Shown here one piece after another: positions 34,710 to 45,115 of a stretch of DNA of 64,000 bases. The notes under the pieces are model-generated. The model searched no databases. It was not told the DNA's origin and saw only the letters and a program-made list of their open reading frames with translations. This DNA comes from Clarkia xantiana subsp. parviflora (Eukaryota > Streptophyta > Magnoliopsida > Myrtales > Onagraceae). How positions within the stretch are numbered: the first letter of the stretch is position 1; every line of letters starts with the position of its first letter. Made by a program: the position numbers and the translations under genes. Location: positions 29,166,761 through 29,230,760 of the forward strand of contig JAPTYO010000008.1 of assembly GCA_036873135.1 (NCBI GenBank), read 5' to 3'.

Positions 34710-35335
34710 TATTTTAAGTTAGGATACGTGTCCAATTTGAGCTTGACGCTAACCTTCCGGTTTTGATTATTGGTTGGACGTTGGAGACTTGATTTCGTCC
34801 GTCCTTTGATTTTCCGACCGAGTAACTTTATTTCCTGTCATTACGGTTAGTGCAATAGGGAATGCGCATATACAACGTACAAACATGATTATCGTTAGGG
34901 ACACGTCATGCGGACATGCTTCTATCAACGTACAAGCACAAGTAACGGTCATGGCAAGAACGTAATTACGTGACGTAAGAAATATAATCTGTATACTTCT
35001 CAAACGACTTAACGATTATTAAATCATGCATCATGCGATATGTAAACATGCATGTAAAATGACGGATTCGATACGTACAACACCAAAACAATCATGTATG
35101 TAGAGATAAATACTTAGAAGAGGGCGGAGTATACCGTAAGTACTTGTAGGTGCATTACTCCTTCGATCCTTATCATCAAGGAGTCTCTTGGAAGTACTCG
35201 TTTGTTGCTTTGATGCCTTAGAGAAATATTTCCTTAAGTGTTGTCATATTTGCTCTTCGCGGTTCGTCATATTAGCCGCATCGCTTGCATGATAGCTTCT
35301 TGAGATGTTGGTCCTTTTTACTGCACGTACCAACT
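34710..35335 (+). other. Region between PPT and tandem repeats of element C
   Basis: Non-coding and collinear with 38351-38770 of element D (shared TTGACGCTAACCTT and TTTCGTCCGTC). It probably holds the upstream region of the antisense gene. No convincing frame. Confidence 0.45.
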
Positions 35336-35490
35336 TTTCTATGTGCGTTGACTTTGGCTATGCGCGTTCACTTTTGCTAAGCGCGTTGACTTTGGCTATG
35401 CGCGTTGACTTTCGCTATGCGCATTGACTTTTGCTATGCGCGTTGACTTTTGCTATGCGCATTGACTTTGCTATGCGCGTTGGCGCTAAT
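35336..35490 (+). repeat. Short tandem repeat with W-box cores, upstream of the antisense gene of C
   Basis: About eight units of 19-21 bp of the form TATGCGCGTTGACTTTNGC. Six units hold TTGACT, the core of the WRKY-bound W-box (starting 35348, 35386, 35405, 35424, 35443 and 35462). The homologous place in D holds a longer array derived from the same unit. Confidence 0.75.
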
Positions 35491-35689
35491 GGTTGAGCGT
35501 CAGGTATAGACTGTTGGGCATTGCCTGCAAGTATGCTAAAACACTTAGGAAATATTTAAGCGATATCTTAAACTTGTTACCATAGATGTCGTCGTATGAG
35601 CTTTGTCGATGAGCGTCGTAGGTGTGATTAGGAGGCATAGCTACTCGCTGTACGCAATCCATCTTTGTCGACACGTATGTACGTACATG

Positions 35690-36480
35690 GAAATACTTAG
35701 AAAATATTTTTCTCCTTGTCTACATGCATCCTTGTCGACATGTATGTACGTACATGGAAACAATTAGAAAATATTTTTTCTCCTTGTCGACATGCATCCT
35801 TGTCGACATGTATGTACGTACATGGAAATACTTAGAAAATATTTTTCTCCTTGTCGACATGTACGCATGTATGTACGTACATGGAAACACTTAGAATATA
35901 TTCTCTCCTTGTCGACATGCATCCTTGTCGACATGTATGTACGTACATGGAAATACTTAGAAAATATTTTCTCCTTGTCGACATGCATCCTTGTCGACAT
36001 GTATGTACGTACATGGAAATACTTAGAAAATATTTTATTCTTGTCGACATGCATCCTTGTCGACATGTACGCATGTATGTACGTACATGGAAACACTTAG
36101 AAGATATTCTCTCCTTGTCGACATGCATCCTTGTCGACATGTATGTACGTACATGGAAATACTATGAAAATATTTTCTCCTTGTCGACATGCATCCTTGT
36201 CGACATGTATGTACGTACATGGAAATACTTAGAAAATATTTTCTTCTTGTCGACATGCATCCTTGTCGACATGTACGCATGTATGTACGTACATGGAAAC
36301 ACTTAGAAGATATTCTCTCCTTGTCGACATGTATGTACGTACATGGAAATACTTAGAAAATATTTTCTCCTTGTCGACATGCATCCTTGTCGACATGTAT
36401 GTACGTACATGGAAACACTTAGAAAATATTTTTCTCCTTGTCGACATGCATCATTGCCGACATGTATGTACGTACATTGT
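35690..36480 (+). repeat. Palindrome-rich tandem repeat of element C, units 66-90 bp
   Basis: About eleven units carry TTGTCGACATG once or twice, the perfect palindrome ATGTACGTACAT, and ATGGAAATACTTAGAAAATA. Longer units contain an additional CATGTACGCATG. Both strands are open over long stretches because of the regular period, which I regard as an artefact. Confidence 0.85.
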
Positions 36481-36944
36481 GTGTGCGTATTTGCCCCCGC
36501 ACTTAGAATCTTTTCGCCATCTCTGGCTATGTATGCTGTATCCGTATGCTTGATGCAAACACATGTTATATGCCAACTCCTGATAATATGCTGACACGTG
36601 GTTGTATGCCGACAGCTTGCAATATGCTGACTGTCATCCTGAGCCAAGTACTTAGAAAATATTCCACCATTGTAATCTTGTATGCTGCGAGTATGAGCTC
36701 GGTGTTGTCATGCAGGGTTAATGTGTTGAAAAGGTTGCCCCCCTTGCGTGATGCTTGTTGCTTGTTGCACGAAGACTAATAAGTCTTGTACGTACGTGGT
36801 TGTCTCACATGGAGCGTCTGTTGAATAAGTGCTTGAATAAGTGTTGGTGCGTGTTTGCGCATTGACTGGATTGTTGATAGCATTTTCCAGGATATCAGAT
36901 CTTGCTGTCCTCTTGTCAGAATTAGTCTTCCCACGGTTGTTACC

Positions 36945-37458
36945 ATGAGTAAGTCCACTATCTCCATCTTGATGGGAAAAAGCTTGTCTTTGCGGATAGC
37001 TGATGTGTATAGAAATCCATTTGTTGAGAGGAATGTCCATACAAGTGCCCCCGCTACTCTGGAGTCTTCGGACACGGTGGCGGTAAAGGGCTTGTGAGTA
37101 AGACGTCTCATTGTATTTTCTTTGAACTTGTTAATTTTTCAAGTTATCGCTGGCTGCAGTTTCTGTTTTTAGCATAATCTTCGAAAGATCCGACGTAGGG
37201 GCGCGTCCCTCGAGCGATTCTTAGTTCTTTATGCTGAGCATGACCGTGCTAATTCCTTCTTGTGATGAAGGAAATAGAGTTGAGGGTTGTGCAGTGGTGT
37301 CTTCTGCCCCCCGGTCGAGGGACCGGCCCAAGGAGGAGCGTTACTCCTACTGAGGTAAGTATTTGTTGATTGCTGATTGTCGCCCTTATGTTGAAGAGCT
37401 ATGTTGTGCTGAATGTTGAAACAATCATTCTTGTCGTGTCTTCTGTGTGGATGACGAC
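36945..37458 (+). pseudogene. Remnant of the antisense gene of element C, cut by element D
   Basis: It starts with ATGAGTAAG as in D and E, then degenerates. A later stretch (about 37290-37345) resembles D (TCTTCTGCCCCCCGGTCG against TCATCTGCCCCCCAGTCG). The insertion of D at 37459 follows. The conserved domain and coiled coil were not found in C on either side of D. Confidence 0.5.
37454..37458. repeat. Left TSD of element D
   Basis: ACGAC directly before the TGTTGCG end of the D LTR. It is identical to 57477-57481 on the far side, 20 kb away. Confidence 0.9.
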
Positions 37459-38307
37459 TGTTGCGTCCGGATTGAACAAGGTCGCGAGGATGCGTCTGTG
37501 GTTGTGCGGGCTGTGATCCTTCTGTCGGAGGTTGAGCCACTAACGAGTGTTCAGACCTGCTCCCGTATGAGGATTATGTCACGGTATGGCTGTGACTCGG
37601 TAAGGCTGGGACTCGGCAAGGTTGTGACCCGGCAAGGTTGTGACCCGGCAAGGTTGTGACCCGGCAAGGTTGTATCTCGGCAAGGTTGTGACCCGGCAAC
37701 TTTGTGTCTCATACGCCAGATCCTGCACCAAGGACCAAAGCTAGCACGGAGAGGGGGGGGGGTGGTGCTAGCGGAGCCCTCTCCGATGCTTAAGTCACTA
37801 TAAGGGCAAAAAGGTAATTTCTAGAGAGAAGTCAGAGCTCAAAATACCAAAGTTGGGCAAATGAGAGAATGTGTGAAAATGGGTGGCCAAGACCTCCTAT
37901 TTATAGGCTTTCTTGGGACCGGACCCGGTTTTAGAGCGGTTTGATGACGGTTCAAGATCATGCGGTAACCGTCATCCATATTGGTAATGTGCGAACTTGA
38001 CTTCTCTACACGCAACGGTAATCGCGGATACGGTAGTCGCGCGATACCCGTAAGGTAATCCGGACCTCGTCGGATTTGGGCAATTCGGCGAGGTCCAGAT
38101 TGCGAGCAATCCGGAGGTCCGGGTTGCAATGCAATCCGGATGTCCGGGTTGCTTTGCGCAACCCGGAGGTCCGGTCCGGACGCGCGTAAAGGCGCTTCCG
38201 GACCGTTTTGATACCGTGGGAGGTGTTTTTAAACCGAGATGTAATTTTCGACACGTTTACGAGGCCCGAAATGTAAACACGAACCCGAATTGGACATTTA
38301 TCCATCA
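37459..38307 (-). repeat. 3' LTR of element D
   Basis: 849 bp; ends TGATGG and ACA in element sense. It differs from the 5' LTR by a few substitutions, by copy number of a 16-bp unit (AAGGTTGTGACCCGGC, 37618-37700), and by about 60 extra bp of TCCGGA-type repeats in U3 (38050-38160). The hairpin GCTAGCAC/GTGCTAGC is at 37740-37772. Confidence 0.93.
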
Positions 38308-38350
38308 CTTGCCCCCGAGTCAAGTAACGGTTTAGAACCTTTCTTGACTC
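38308..38350 (-). promoter_or_regulatory. Polypurine tract and hairpin of element D
   Basis: In element sense: GAGTCAAG (38350-38343), inner GGTT with AACC, CTTGACTC (38324-38317), then GGGGGCAAG and LTR start TGATGG. It differs from C only in the terminal loop (CTA in place of TTT). Confidence 0.7.
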
Positions 38351-39714
38351 TATTTTAAGTTAGGATATTTGTCCAATTTGAGTTTGACGCTAACCTTTCG
38401 GTTTTGATCGTTGGTCGGACGCAAGCATCTTGATTTCGTCCGTCGCTTGATTTTTCGGCCGAATGACTTTGTTTCCTACCATCATGGTTAGTGCAATAGG
38501 AAATGTATATGCGCGAATATGATTATCGTCGGAGACATGAGAAAATGGTAATGCGCTATGCGAACATGTATCTATCCACATGCGTACATAAGTAATAGTC
38601 ATGGCAAGATTGTAATTACGCAATGCAAGAAATAGAAACCGTACGTTTCTAAAATGACTAAGTGATTACCGAATCATGAATCATGTGATTGCAACATACG
38701 TGTATAGTAATGGATTTGATATGTGCAATGTTAAGACATGCATAGGAGTAGATATTTTAAGAGGAGAGGGTAGAGTATACTGTAGGGGTTTAGTCTTGAG
38801 TGTAGGTAAACTAATCCTTTGATCCTTATCCATAAAGCATCTCTTTGGGATTAGAAAATACACACATCCCCATTTATCCTTCCAGCACCTTGGAAGTTCA
38901 CCATTCCACTCCCTTCGCAGGTAATTCATTCACCCTTTCCCGAAATTGCTTTTGTGTGCAAAATTTCTTTGCCGTCGTGGAGCCTAGATACGTTTTGACA
39001 GTTTCGAGTCTGATTTTTGGCTTGTTTTTGGAAGTTGATACCATCATTCGACTCGGTTCGTCCCAAGGATTCCAGCGCCACCTTCGGAGCCGCCAGAAGA
39101 CCTCGCACGCGCCCTCACGCGCCGCCGCGAGTGGAGCTCCTTCGCCGGAGCGTGTGGCCCACGCGCCGCCTTCCCGACCTCGCCTCGTTGCGGTCCTTAC
39201 CTTTCCGGAATCGTCTCGACGAGGGGAGTCCATTGGAATACCTTCCGTCACGTTTTGAGGTAATTTGGAAACTCGAATTCTTAGGACAGCTTCGACTTGA
39301 ATGTCGATGTTACCGCGTTGTTGTTTGTTTAAGTCATTCTTCGTTGTCGTCATGTGGGACTGTTTGTTGATGTTTATACGTCGAGTAATTGCTGATTGAC
39401 TGCCGTCATTATCGTCGTTTGTCCATAATTTAGGCAATTTTCCATTTCCGTGGGTATTTGATGTAGAATCCCCCGTATCTTCGTGTAGAAGCTTTTTCGG
39501 TCGATATGCATGATTTTCCTTCTTGGCGGGTTTTTAGTTGACGGGGATTGCCCAATAACTTTAGGCATAGTCACTTGTCGTCTTGATGCCTTAGAGAAAA
39601 AATTTCCTTAAGCGTTGCCGTATCCGATTCTTACAGTTTGTCGCGTTAATCCCCCGCTTGCATGATAGCCCCTTAGGATGTTAGTCCCTTCCATGGTACG
39701 TACCAATTTCACTA
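38351..39714 (+). other. Upstream region of the antisense gene of D with a GC-rich block
   Basis: Non-coding. The left part matches C and more weakly B. A GC-rich block at 39060-39250 matches the position of GC-rich blocks in B and E. I see no frame of recognisable content. The block may be the first, untranslated exon of the antisense gene. Confidence 0.4.
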
Positions 39715-40115
39715 TGTGCGTGGAACTTGGTCACGTGCGTTGACTTTTTGATACGCACGTTGACTTTTGATACGTGCGTTGACTTTTGATACGCGTGTTG
39801 ACCTTGATACGCGCATTGATGTTGATACGCGCGTTAACTTTGATACGCGCATTTATGTTGATACGCGCGTTAACTTTGATACGCGCATTGATGTTGATAT
39901 GCGCATTCACTTTGATACGCGCATTGATGTTGATACGCGCATTGATGTTGATACGCGTGTTAACCTTGATACGCGCATTGATGTTGATACGCGCGTTAAC
40001 TTTGATACGCGCGTTAACTTTGATACGCGCATTGATGTTGATACGCGCGTTAACTTTGATACGCGCATTGATGTTGATACGCGCGTTAACCTTGATACGC
40101 GCATTGATGTTGATT
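39715..40115 (+). repeat. 18-bp tandem repeat of element D
   Basis: Roughly twenty units of the form TTGATACGCGCATTGATG or TTGATACGCGCGTTAACT. The first units still have TTGACT or TTGACC as in C. Later units have drifted to TTAACT and TTGATG. The unit length is divisible by three, so long open frames in several registers are artefacts. Confidence 0.88.
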
Positions 40116-40184
40116 GCTTCTTGCAGGTTGTGGGATTGTAGTAACTTCTTGCGGAATCCCCCTCCTTTCGACTGAGTTGTTGCT

Positions 40185-41614
40185 ATGAGTAAGCCCTTCA
40201 TTCTTTCTCTGAACGTTTTTGAGCATTTTGATACTCATGAAGGATAGCTTTTCGAGCGGCACTATGCCTTTTGTGAATTCGTATTGCAGGTTGGTTTGCT
40301 GGAAAGAGTCCGTCGCTTCATGCGGCGGCCTCGCGTATTGCTTCCCGTGCCGATCCGGCTTTGGTGACCCATGCCCCCGTCACTCATGCCAACTCGGGGC
40401 GTGATCTTGGCAAAGGGTCTTCTACTCATGTGACCGGGGATACTCTCCCAGTGTCTGATTCTCGCGTGTCTTCCAAGCGAACTGACATAGTGGCGCGTGG
40501 ACCGACTGATCCCAAGCGCTTGAAGCCAAATGCGACTACTTCCACTCGTAAAGGCAAGGATGTTGCGAGTCGCAATGTGGCGTCATCTGCCCCCCAGTCG
40601 GGAAACCGACCTGTGGAAGGCCGCGGACTTTTTAAGTATATTTTTGATGAATGTATTCCGCGGTTTTGTTATTTGTTGTTAACTACTTTTCTTTCTTTGT
40701 CGTAGCGGTTCCCCCTCTTAGGCGCGACCATCTGGTGTGCCCAGTTGGTTTGGACATTACTGGGGATACCTGGGCTCCTTTTGGTACTGGTGGAGTTTAT
40801 TTCCCCAAGGAGTCTTCACTTCGCACTCCCGAGGTTGGAGTCCGCGTGTTGCGTAGGTGTGTTCCACCAGGAGATAGGCATTCTTGCCCAAAGACTGATG
40901 AGGAGGCTGAGGCTTATGCACAGGGTGCCTTAACCCGATTTGCTCCTGTAAGTAACTTGATTTTTCTGCCAAGTTTGTTGCTCTTGCGATTTATGTTTGG
41001 CTTAGCGCGTTGATATGTGCAGGTTGTAGCCGACATGGTGAACATGTCATCTTTTGTCATGGAGTTGATGAGCGCGAAGCAGGCGGCTATGGATAAGTGT
41101 GACGCTGTGCGCCAAGAGTTGCTGCGAACCAAAGAAGAGGCTCGCGTGTTGAGTTTGAAAGCTACAGCCTCTGAGAGTCGTTATGAAGCGCGCCATACTC
41201 GCTTGTCAAAGCTTGAGTCTGAGATGATCTCTCTCGAGAAGAAGGTTACAGATGATCTTCATTCTCAAGGAGCGGAGCTAGCTGCTCTCGGTAAGGAGAG
41301 TCGGGAGAAGGGCGTACAAGTGGGTTTCACTAAGTACTTGGGAACTTCAGCTTTTAAAGCTGCTGTTGAGGAGAAAATAAACAACCTGATGAGCGAGCGT
41401 TCTGAAGATTATTTCACCCGTGTGAAAGATCTTGACCATGGGTTCCCTTTTGGCGAGTTAGGGTCGTATGCGAATTACGCCCTTTCTCATATTGGAGCGT
41501 GGCCTTCCCAACTACGAGGTGTTGGTAGATGATAGCGGAGATGTGAACGTCATTGTCACTTCACCCGAGTTTATGGAAGTTGCCCCCGGGCCTCCTGGTG
41601 GTCCTGTTATTTGA
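40185..41614 (+). pseudogene. Antisense gene of element D, N-terminal domain lost
   Basis: It begins ATGAGTAAG (40185) but lacks the FPYC/CRYYGISP-type domain of B and E. Segments that remain: a basic Ser/Thr-rich part (about 40290-40635), an exon of about 40705-40947 with YFPKESSLRTPEVGVRV and VPPGDR, and an exon from 41023 with VVADMVNMSSFVMEL and a long coiled coil. The intron between the last two (GTAAGT to GCAG) is in the same place as in E. The coiled-coil frame ends at 41532 after a one-base shift near 41495. The alternative frame restores the conserved acidic tail up to about 41614. Function unknown. Confidence 0.65.
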
Positions 41615-42404
41615 ACTGCTCGTTTTGCAATGAGCATGTTGGACTCGTTTATGAGTTCGCTTGCCTCCTGGCTTCTATGTTTAGAAACTTGCTGGAGTTG
41701 TTGTTTGTGACTTGTTCGCTTTGAACTACGTCGTATGAACCTGTTTTATACACAGCAGTTTACATGATAACTTGTTAGTAATATTTCATAGCGTTATCGC
41801 TTACTGTGTTTCCTGGACCCGGATGACTAGTAGTGTAAACGTAGTCCCCGCAATCGTGACTGATAGCCACTTTTTGATTCAAGAGTGTTTGTACGATGCG
41901 TTGTGCATGTTGTACATCTTCTTGCATAGCTTGACACTATATCAGTCGAAATTTGTCAAGTGATTCGCGTATAGCGACTTTAACAAGTAGTATGTTTGCA
42001 ATGTGTTATCTTTGCTTGAGCAAGATACTAGTTTATACCGTCTCTTAGTTCCACTCTAAGGCGACGTTGTACAAGACTCTACTTGCAAATTTTATGAGTT
42101 TTAAACAGGGTGCGCACCTGCCAGCGTGTATCAACCCGCGTTGGGGAAGCATACGTAAAAACTTTTGGGTTTTTGAAAAGGTGTTTTTTGAACCTTGAAA
42201 TTCTTGTTTGATAAAATGTTTGGCAAGGTGTTTGATACATAAAATATTTTATAAAGTGCTTGAAAAAATATTTGGCAAAAATATTTGTGATACATGATTC
42301 CTGCGTCCAGGGACCATGTAGCACTTTTGAGAGTATGAATTGTGATGCATGTTTTCTGCGTCCAGGAATCACGCATCACGGCTTTGAAAGTCTGTAGTAC
42401 GGCA
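41615..42404 (-). other. Non-coding spacer of element D with a block conserved in C
   Basis: The block at about 41995-42170 contains TACTAGTTTATACCGTCTC, then GGTGCGCACC, then CAACCCGCGTTGGGG. It is nearly identical to 58385-58560 and 58557-58740 in element C. No frame spans it in all copies. Confidence 0.55.
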
Positions 42405-42975
42405 TTGTCGTCTAGTAAGAGGACTTCCGCTGTAAAGGGTGAACCCATACCAGGAATTCGTAATATGGGATTGTCGTCTAAACAGAGGACATCCGTTATG
42501 CAGAGTGAACCCATAAAAGGAATTCGTATCATGGGATTGTCGTCTAAACAGAGGACATCCGTTATGCAGAGTGAACCCATTGAAGGAGTTCGTATCATGG
42601 GATTGTCGTCTAGACAGAGGACATCCGTTATGCAGAGTGAACCCATACAAGGAATTCGTATCATGGGATTGTCGTCTAAATAGAGGACATCCGTTATGCA
42701 GAGTGAACCCATTGAAGGAGTTCGTATCATGGGATTGTCGTCTAGACAGAGGACATCCGTTATGCAGAGTGAACCCATAAAAGGAATTCGTTTCATGGGA
42801 TTGTCGTCTAAACAGAGGACATCCGTTATGCAGAGTGAACCCATTGAAGGAGTTCGTATCATGGGATTTTCATCTAGACAGAGGACATCCGTTATGCAGA
42901 GTGAACCCATAAAAGGAATTCGTTTCATGGGATTGTCGTCTAAACAGAGGACATCCATTATGCAGGGTGATTAGC
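42405..42975 (-). repeat. 66-bp tandem repeat of element D
   Basis: About eight units with GGATTGTCGTCTA, AGAGGACATCCGTTATGC and GAGTGAACCCAT. They partly alternate between two variants (AAAAGGAATTCG and TGAAGGAGTTCG). Exactly 22 codons per unit, so the minus strand stays open for 275 codons (period TDVLCLDDNP...GSLCI). A shorter version occurs in C (about 59045-59210). Confidence 0.85.
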
Positions 42976-43571
42976 TCGTTATCGTATTTGCCCATCCTGT
43001 TCTGAGTCCAGGGAATGGCTATGAACGTGAGGATTTGTCTCTATCCTCGAGATGCCATTTTGATGGTAGGCCTTGGTGTTAATCCAAGATATTGCTTGTG
43101 GTTGACGCCTGTGAATAGTCGTCGTTTTGATAGTAGGTCTTGGTGTTAATCCAAGATATTGCTTGTAGATGACAGCTTCTTGAATAGTCGTCACCTTGAG
43201 TAGAGAATTGCTATAAGTTCCTTTTTATAGGTATTCCGCAAGTTGTCCTTGCGTCATATAAGTTGGTTGTGGGCATAGCGCAATTGCTTTGTGCTGCCGG
43301 CACCTTCTTGAGATAGATGCCAATTTAGGAGAAATAAACTCCTTGTTGGTGTAGATAATAGTTGTTGTAGTTACGTTGTTTTATTTCCAAGTAACGTACA
43401 TAGAGTAGTCGTGTTCCTACGAAGATAGAACGACTTCATTAGGTTTGTGAGATTATTACAGAGATGCCACTTTATATAAGGGAGTGGTCTTTTAAACGAG
43501 TAGATGCATTATGGAAATAAGAGTAAAAGGGCTTGATACAGCAGCTCCTTTTGTGATAGAAGATTATCCTT
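42976..43571 (-). other. Spacer between the 66-bp repeats and the integrase of D
   Basis: It holds two copies of a roughly 61-bp repeat with TAGGTCTTGGTGTTAATCC (43060-43200), which is amplified to four copies in C. No gene. Confidence 0.5.
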
Positions 43572-45115
43572 TTATTCGTGGAATTTCTTCAAGTGTCCTC
43601 CACTAAATGTGTTTGTAGAGATGTTGCCATCTGCATCTTCAAGGCGATATGCGTTGATGTATGGGATGGATATGACCTTGTAAGGGCCTTCCCATTTTGG
43701 AGACATCTTGTTGATTTGATCGAGATGTGAGAATTCATTCCTTCTCCACACCATTTCTCCAACATGGAATTGCCTTTCTTTCACCTTCCTGTTGTAATAT
43801 CTTGCGGTGATCAAACGCATGCGTGCCTGATTGTGCTCGGAGTTACGCCTTTTTTCTTCAGCCAAGTCCAGATCTAGACGCATGTCTACTTCGTTGGCTT
43901 GTGCGTTGAAATGGGTTGTGCGATAGGATGAGACAGCAATTTCGATGGGAGCGACTGCTTTCGTTCCATACACCAAGCTGAATGGTGTTTCTCCGGTTGA
44001 CTCCTTTGGAGTTGTTCGAAGTGCCCAAAGAACACTGCTAAGTTCTTCTGCCCATCCTCCTTTTAATGCGTGCACTCTTTTCTTGAGACCGTCTAGGACG
44101 GTCTTGTTGGCGGCTTCGACTTGTCCGTTGGTTTGAGCATGGCGGACTGAGGCGAAACGGTGGTTAATGTTGAGTCTTTCGCAAAATGTTTGAAGCCTTG
44201 AGCTCTTGAGTTGTGGTCCGTTGTCACTGATTAGGACCTTCGGAACTCCATATCGCGCGATGATGTGATTTCGAATGAAATCCATTATTTGTGCATCGGT
44301 TGTTTGTGCCAATGCCTTTGCTTCGATCCACTTTGAAAAGTAATCGATTGCGACGACAATGTATTTGGTTTGGCCTTTTGACCTTGGAAGTGGACCCACC
44401 AGATCGATCCCCCACTGTGCGAATGGCCATGAGCTTGTAATTGGGCTTAACTCGGCGGCTGGTGCCGTGATACTTCTTGAATAAAGTTGGCATGATTCAC
44501 ATTCTGTGACCAAGTGCGTAGCTTGGTTCTTCATGGTTGGCCAATAGTATCCCAAGCTCAAAGTTTTGCGTATTAGAGATCTTGCACCTTCATGGCAGGC
44601 TGCTTGGCCTTTATGTAAATCTTCTAACACTTTTTGGCCCTCCCGGAAGGTGATGCATCTTAGGTATGGGGTTGAAAACCCTTTTTTGTAAAGTTCATCA
44701 TCTATCAATGCGTAATTGACGGCTTGTCTCTGGATTTTTTGGGCTTGAACTTTGTCTTCGGGGAGCTTGTGGTCTTTGAGATATGTCAATATTGGGGTCC
44801 TCCAATCTGGTTCTGGATCGATGCACAAGACTTCGAATTTGTCAATTACTGACAAGATTCTGTTTTCCACGAAATGTGTTTCTTTGCCTTGTTCATTGCC
44901 TTGTGCGAATTTGCTCAAGGCGTCAGCTTCTTGATTTTCTTCTCTAGGCACCGCGGAGATGTCGAAGGTATCGAAGCTTGTGATGAGGTCTTTTGCTTGC
45001 CCCAAGTACTTTTGCATATTTTCTGACTTTGCCGCATATTCGCCTTTAACTTGATTGACGACTAATTGTGAATCGCACTTCACTCGTAGATGTTTAACTC
45101 TGACACCACATTGTG
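43572..45115 (-). pseudogene. Element D: RNase H C-terminal part and integrase
   Basis: Open on the minus strand from the junction with E (45115) to the stop at 43572. It starts inside RNase H (KCDSQLVVNQVKGEY, later NQEADALSKFA). Next comes the integrase zinc-binding region (HKGQAACHEGARSL, then CESCQ). The catalytic core has its three acidic residues in GIDLVGPL, ISDNGPQ and GQVEAANK. The C-terminal region has KWEGPYKVISI. Integrase inserts the cDNA into the genome. The domain itself looks intact, but its N-terminal continuation (RNase H, RT) lies 9 kb away beyond E, so no complete polyprotein can be made. The first codons of the open frame beyond 45115 belong to E. Confidence 0.9.

Noticed and set aside
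35690..36480. CRISPR-like array in element C
   Set aside because: Units are direct tandem copies without unique spacers, and the context is a plant retrotransposon.
37459..38307. Solo LTR
   Set aside because: PPT and internal sequence adjoin it on the right, and its TSD matches the far end of element D.
39731..40201. Asn/Ile/Arg repeat frames on both strands
   Set aside because: Artefact of the 18-bp tandem repeat.
42131..42958. 275-codon minus-strand frame as an ordinary gene
   Set aside because: It is a translation of the 66-bp tandem repeat, whose length is a multiple of three. Kept only as a low-weight observation.
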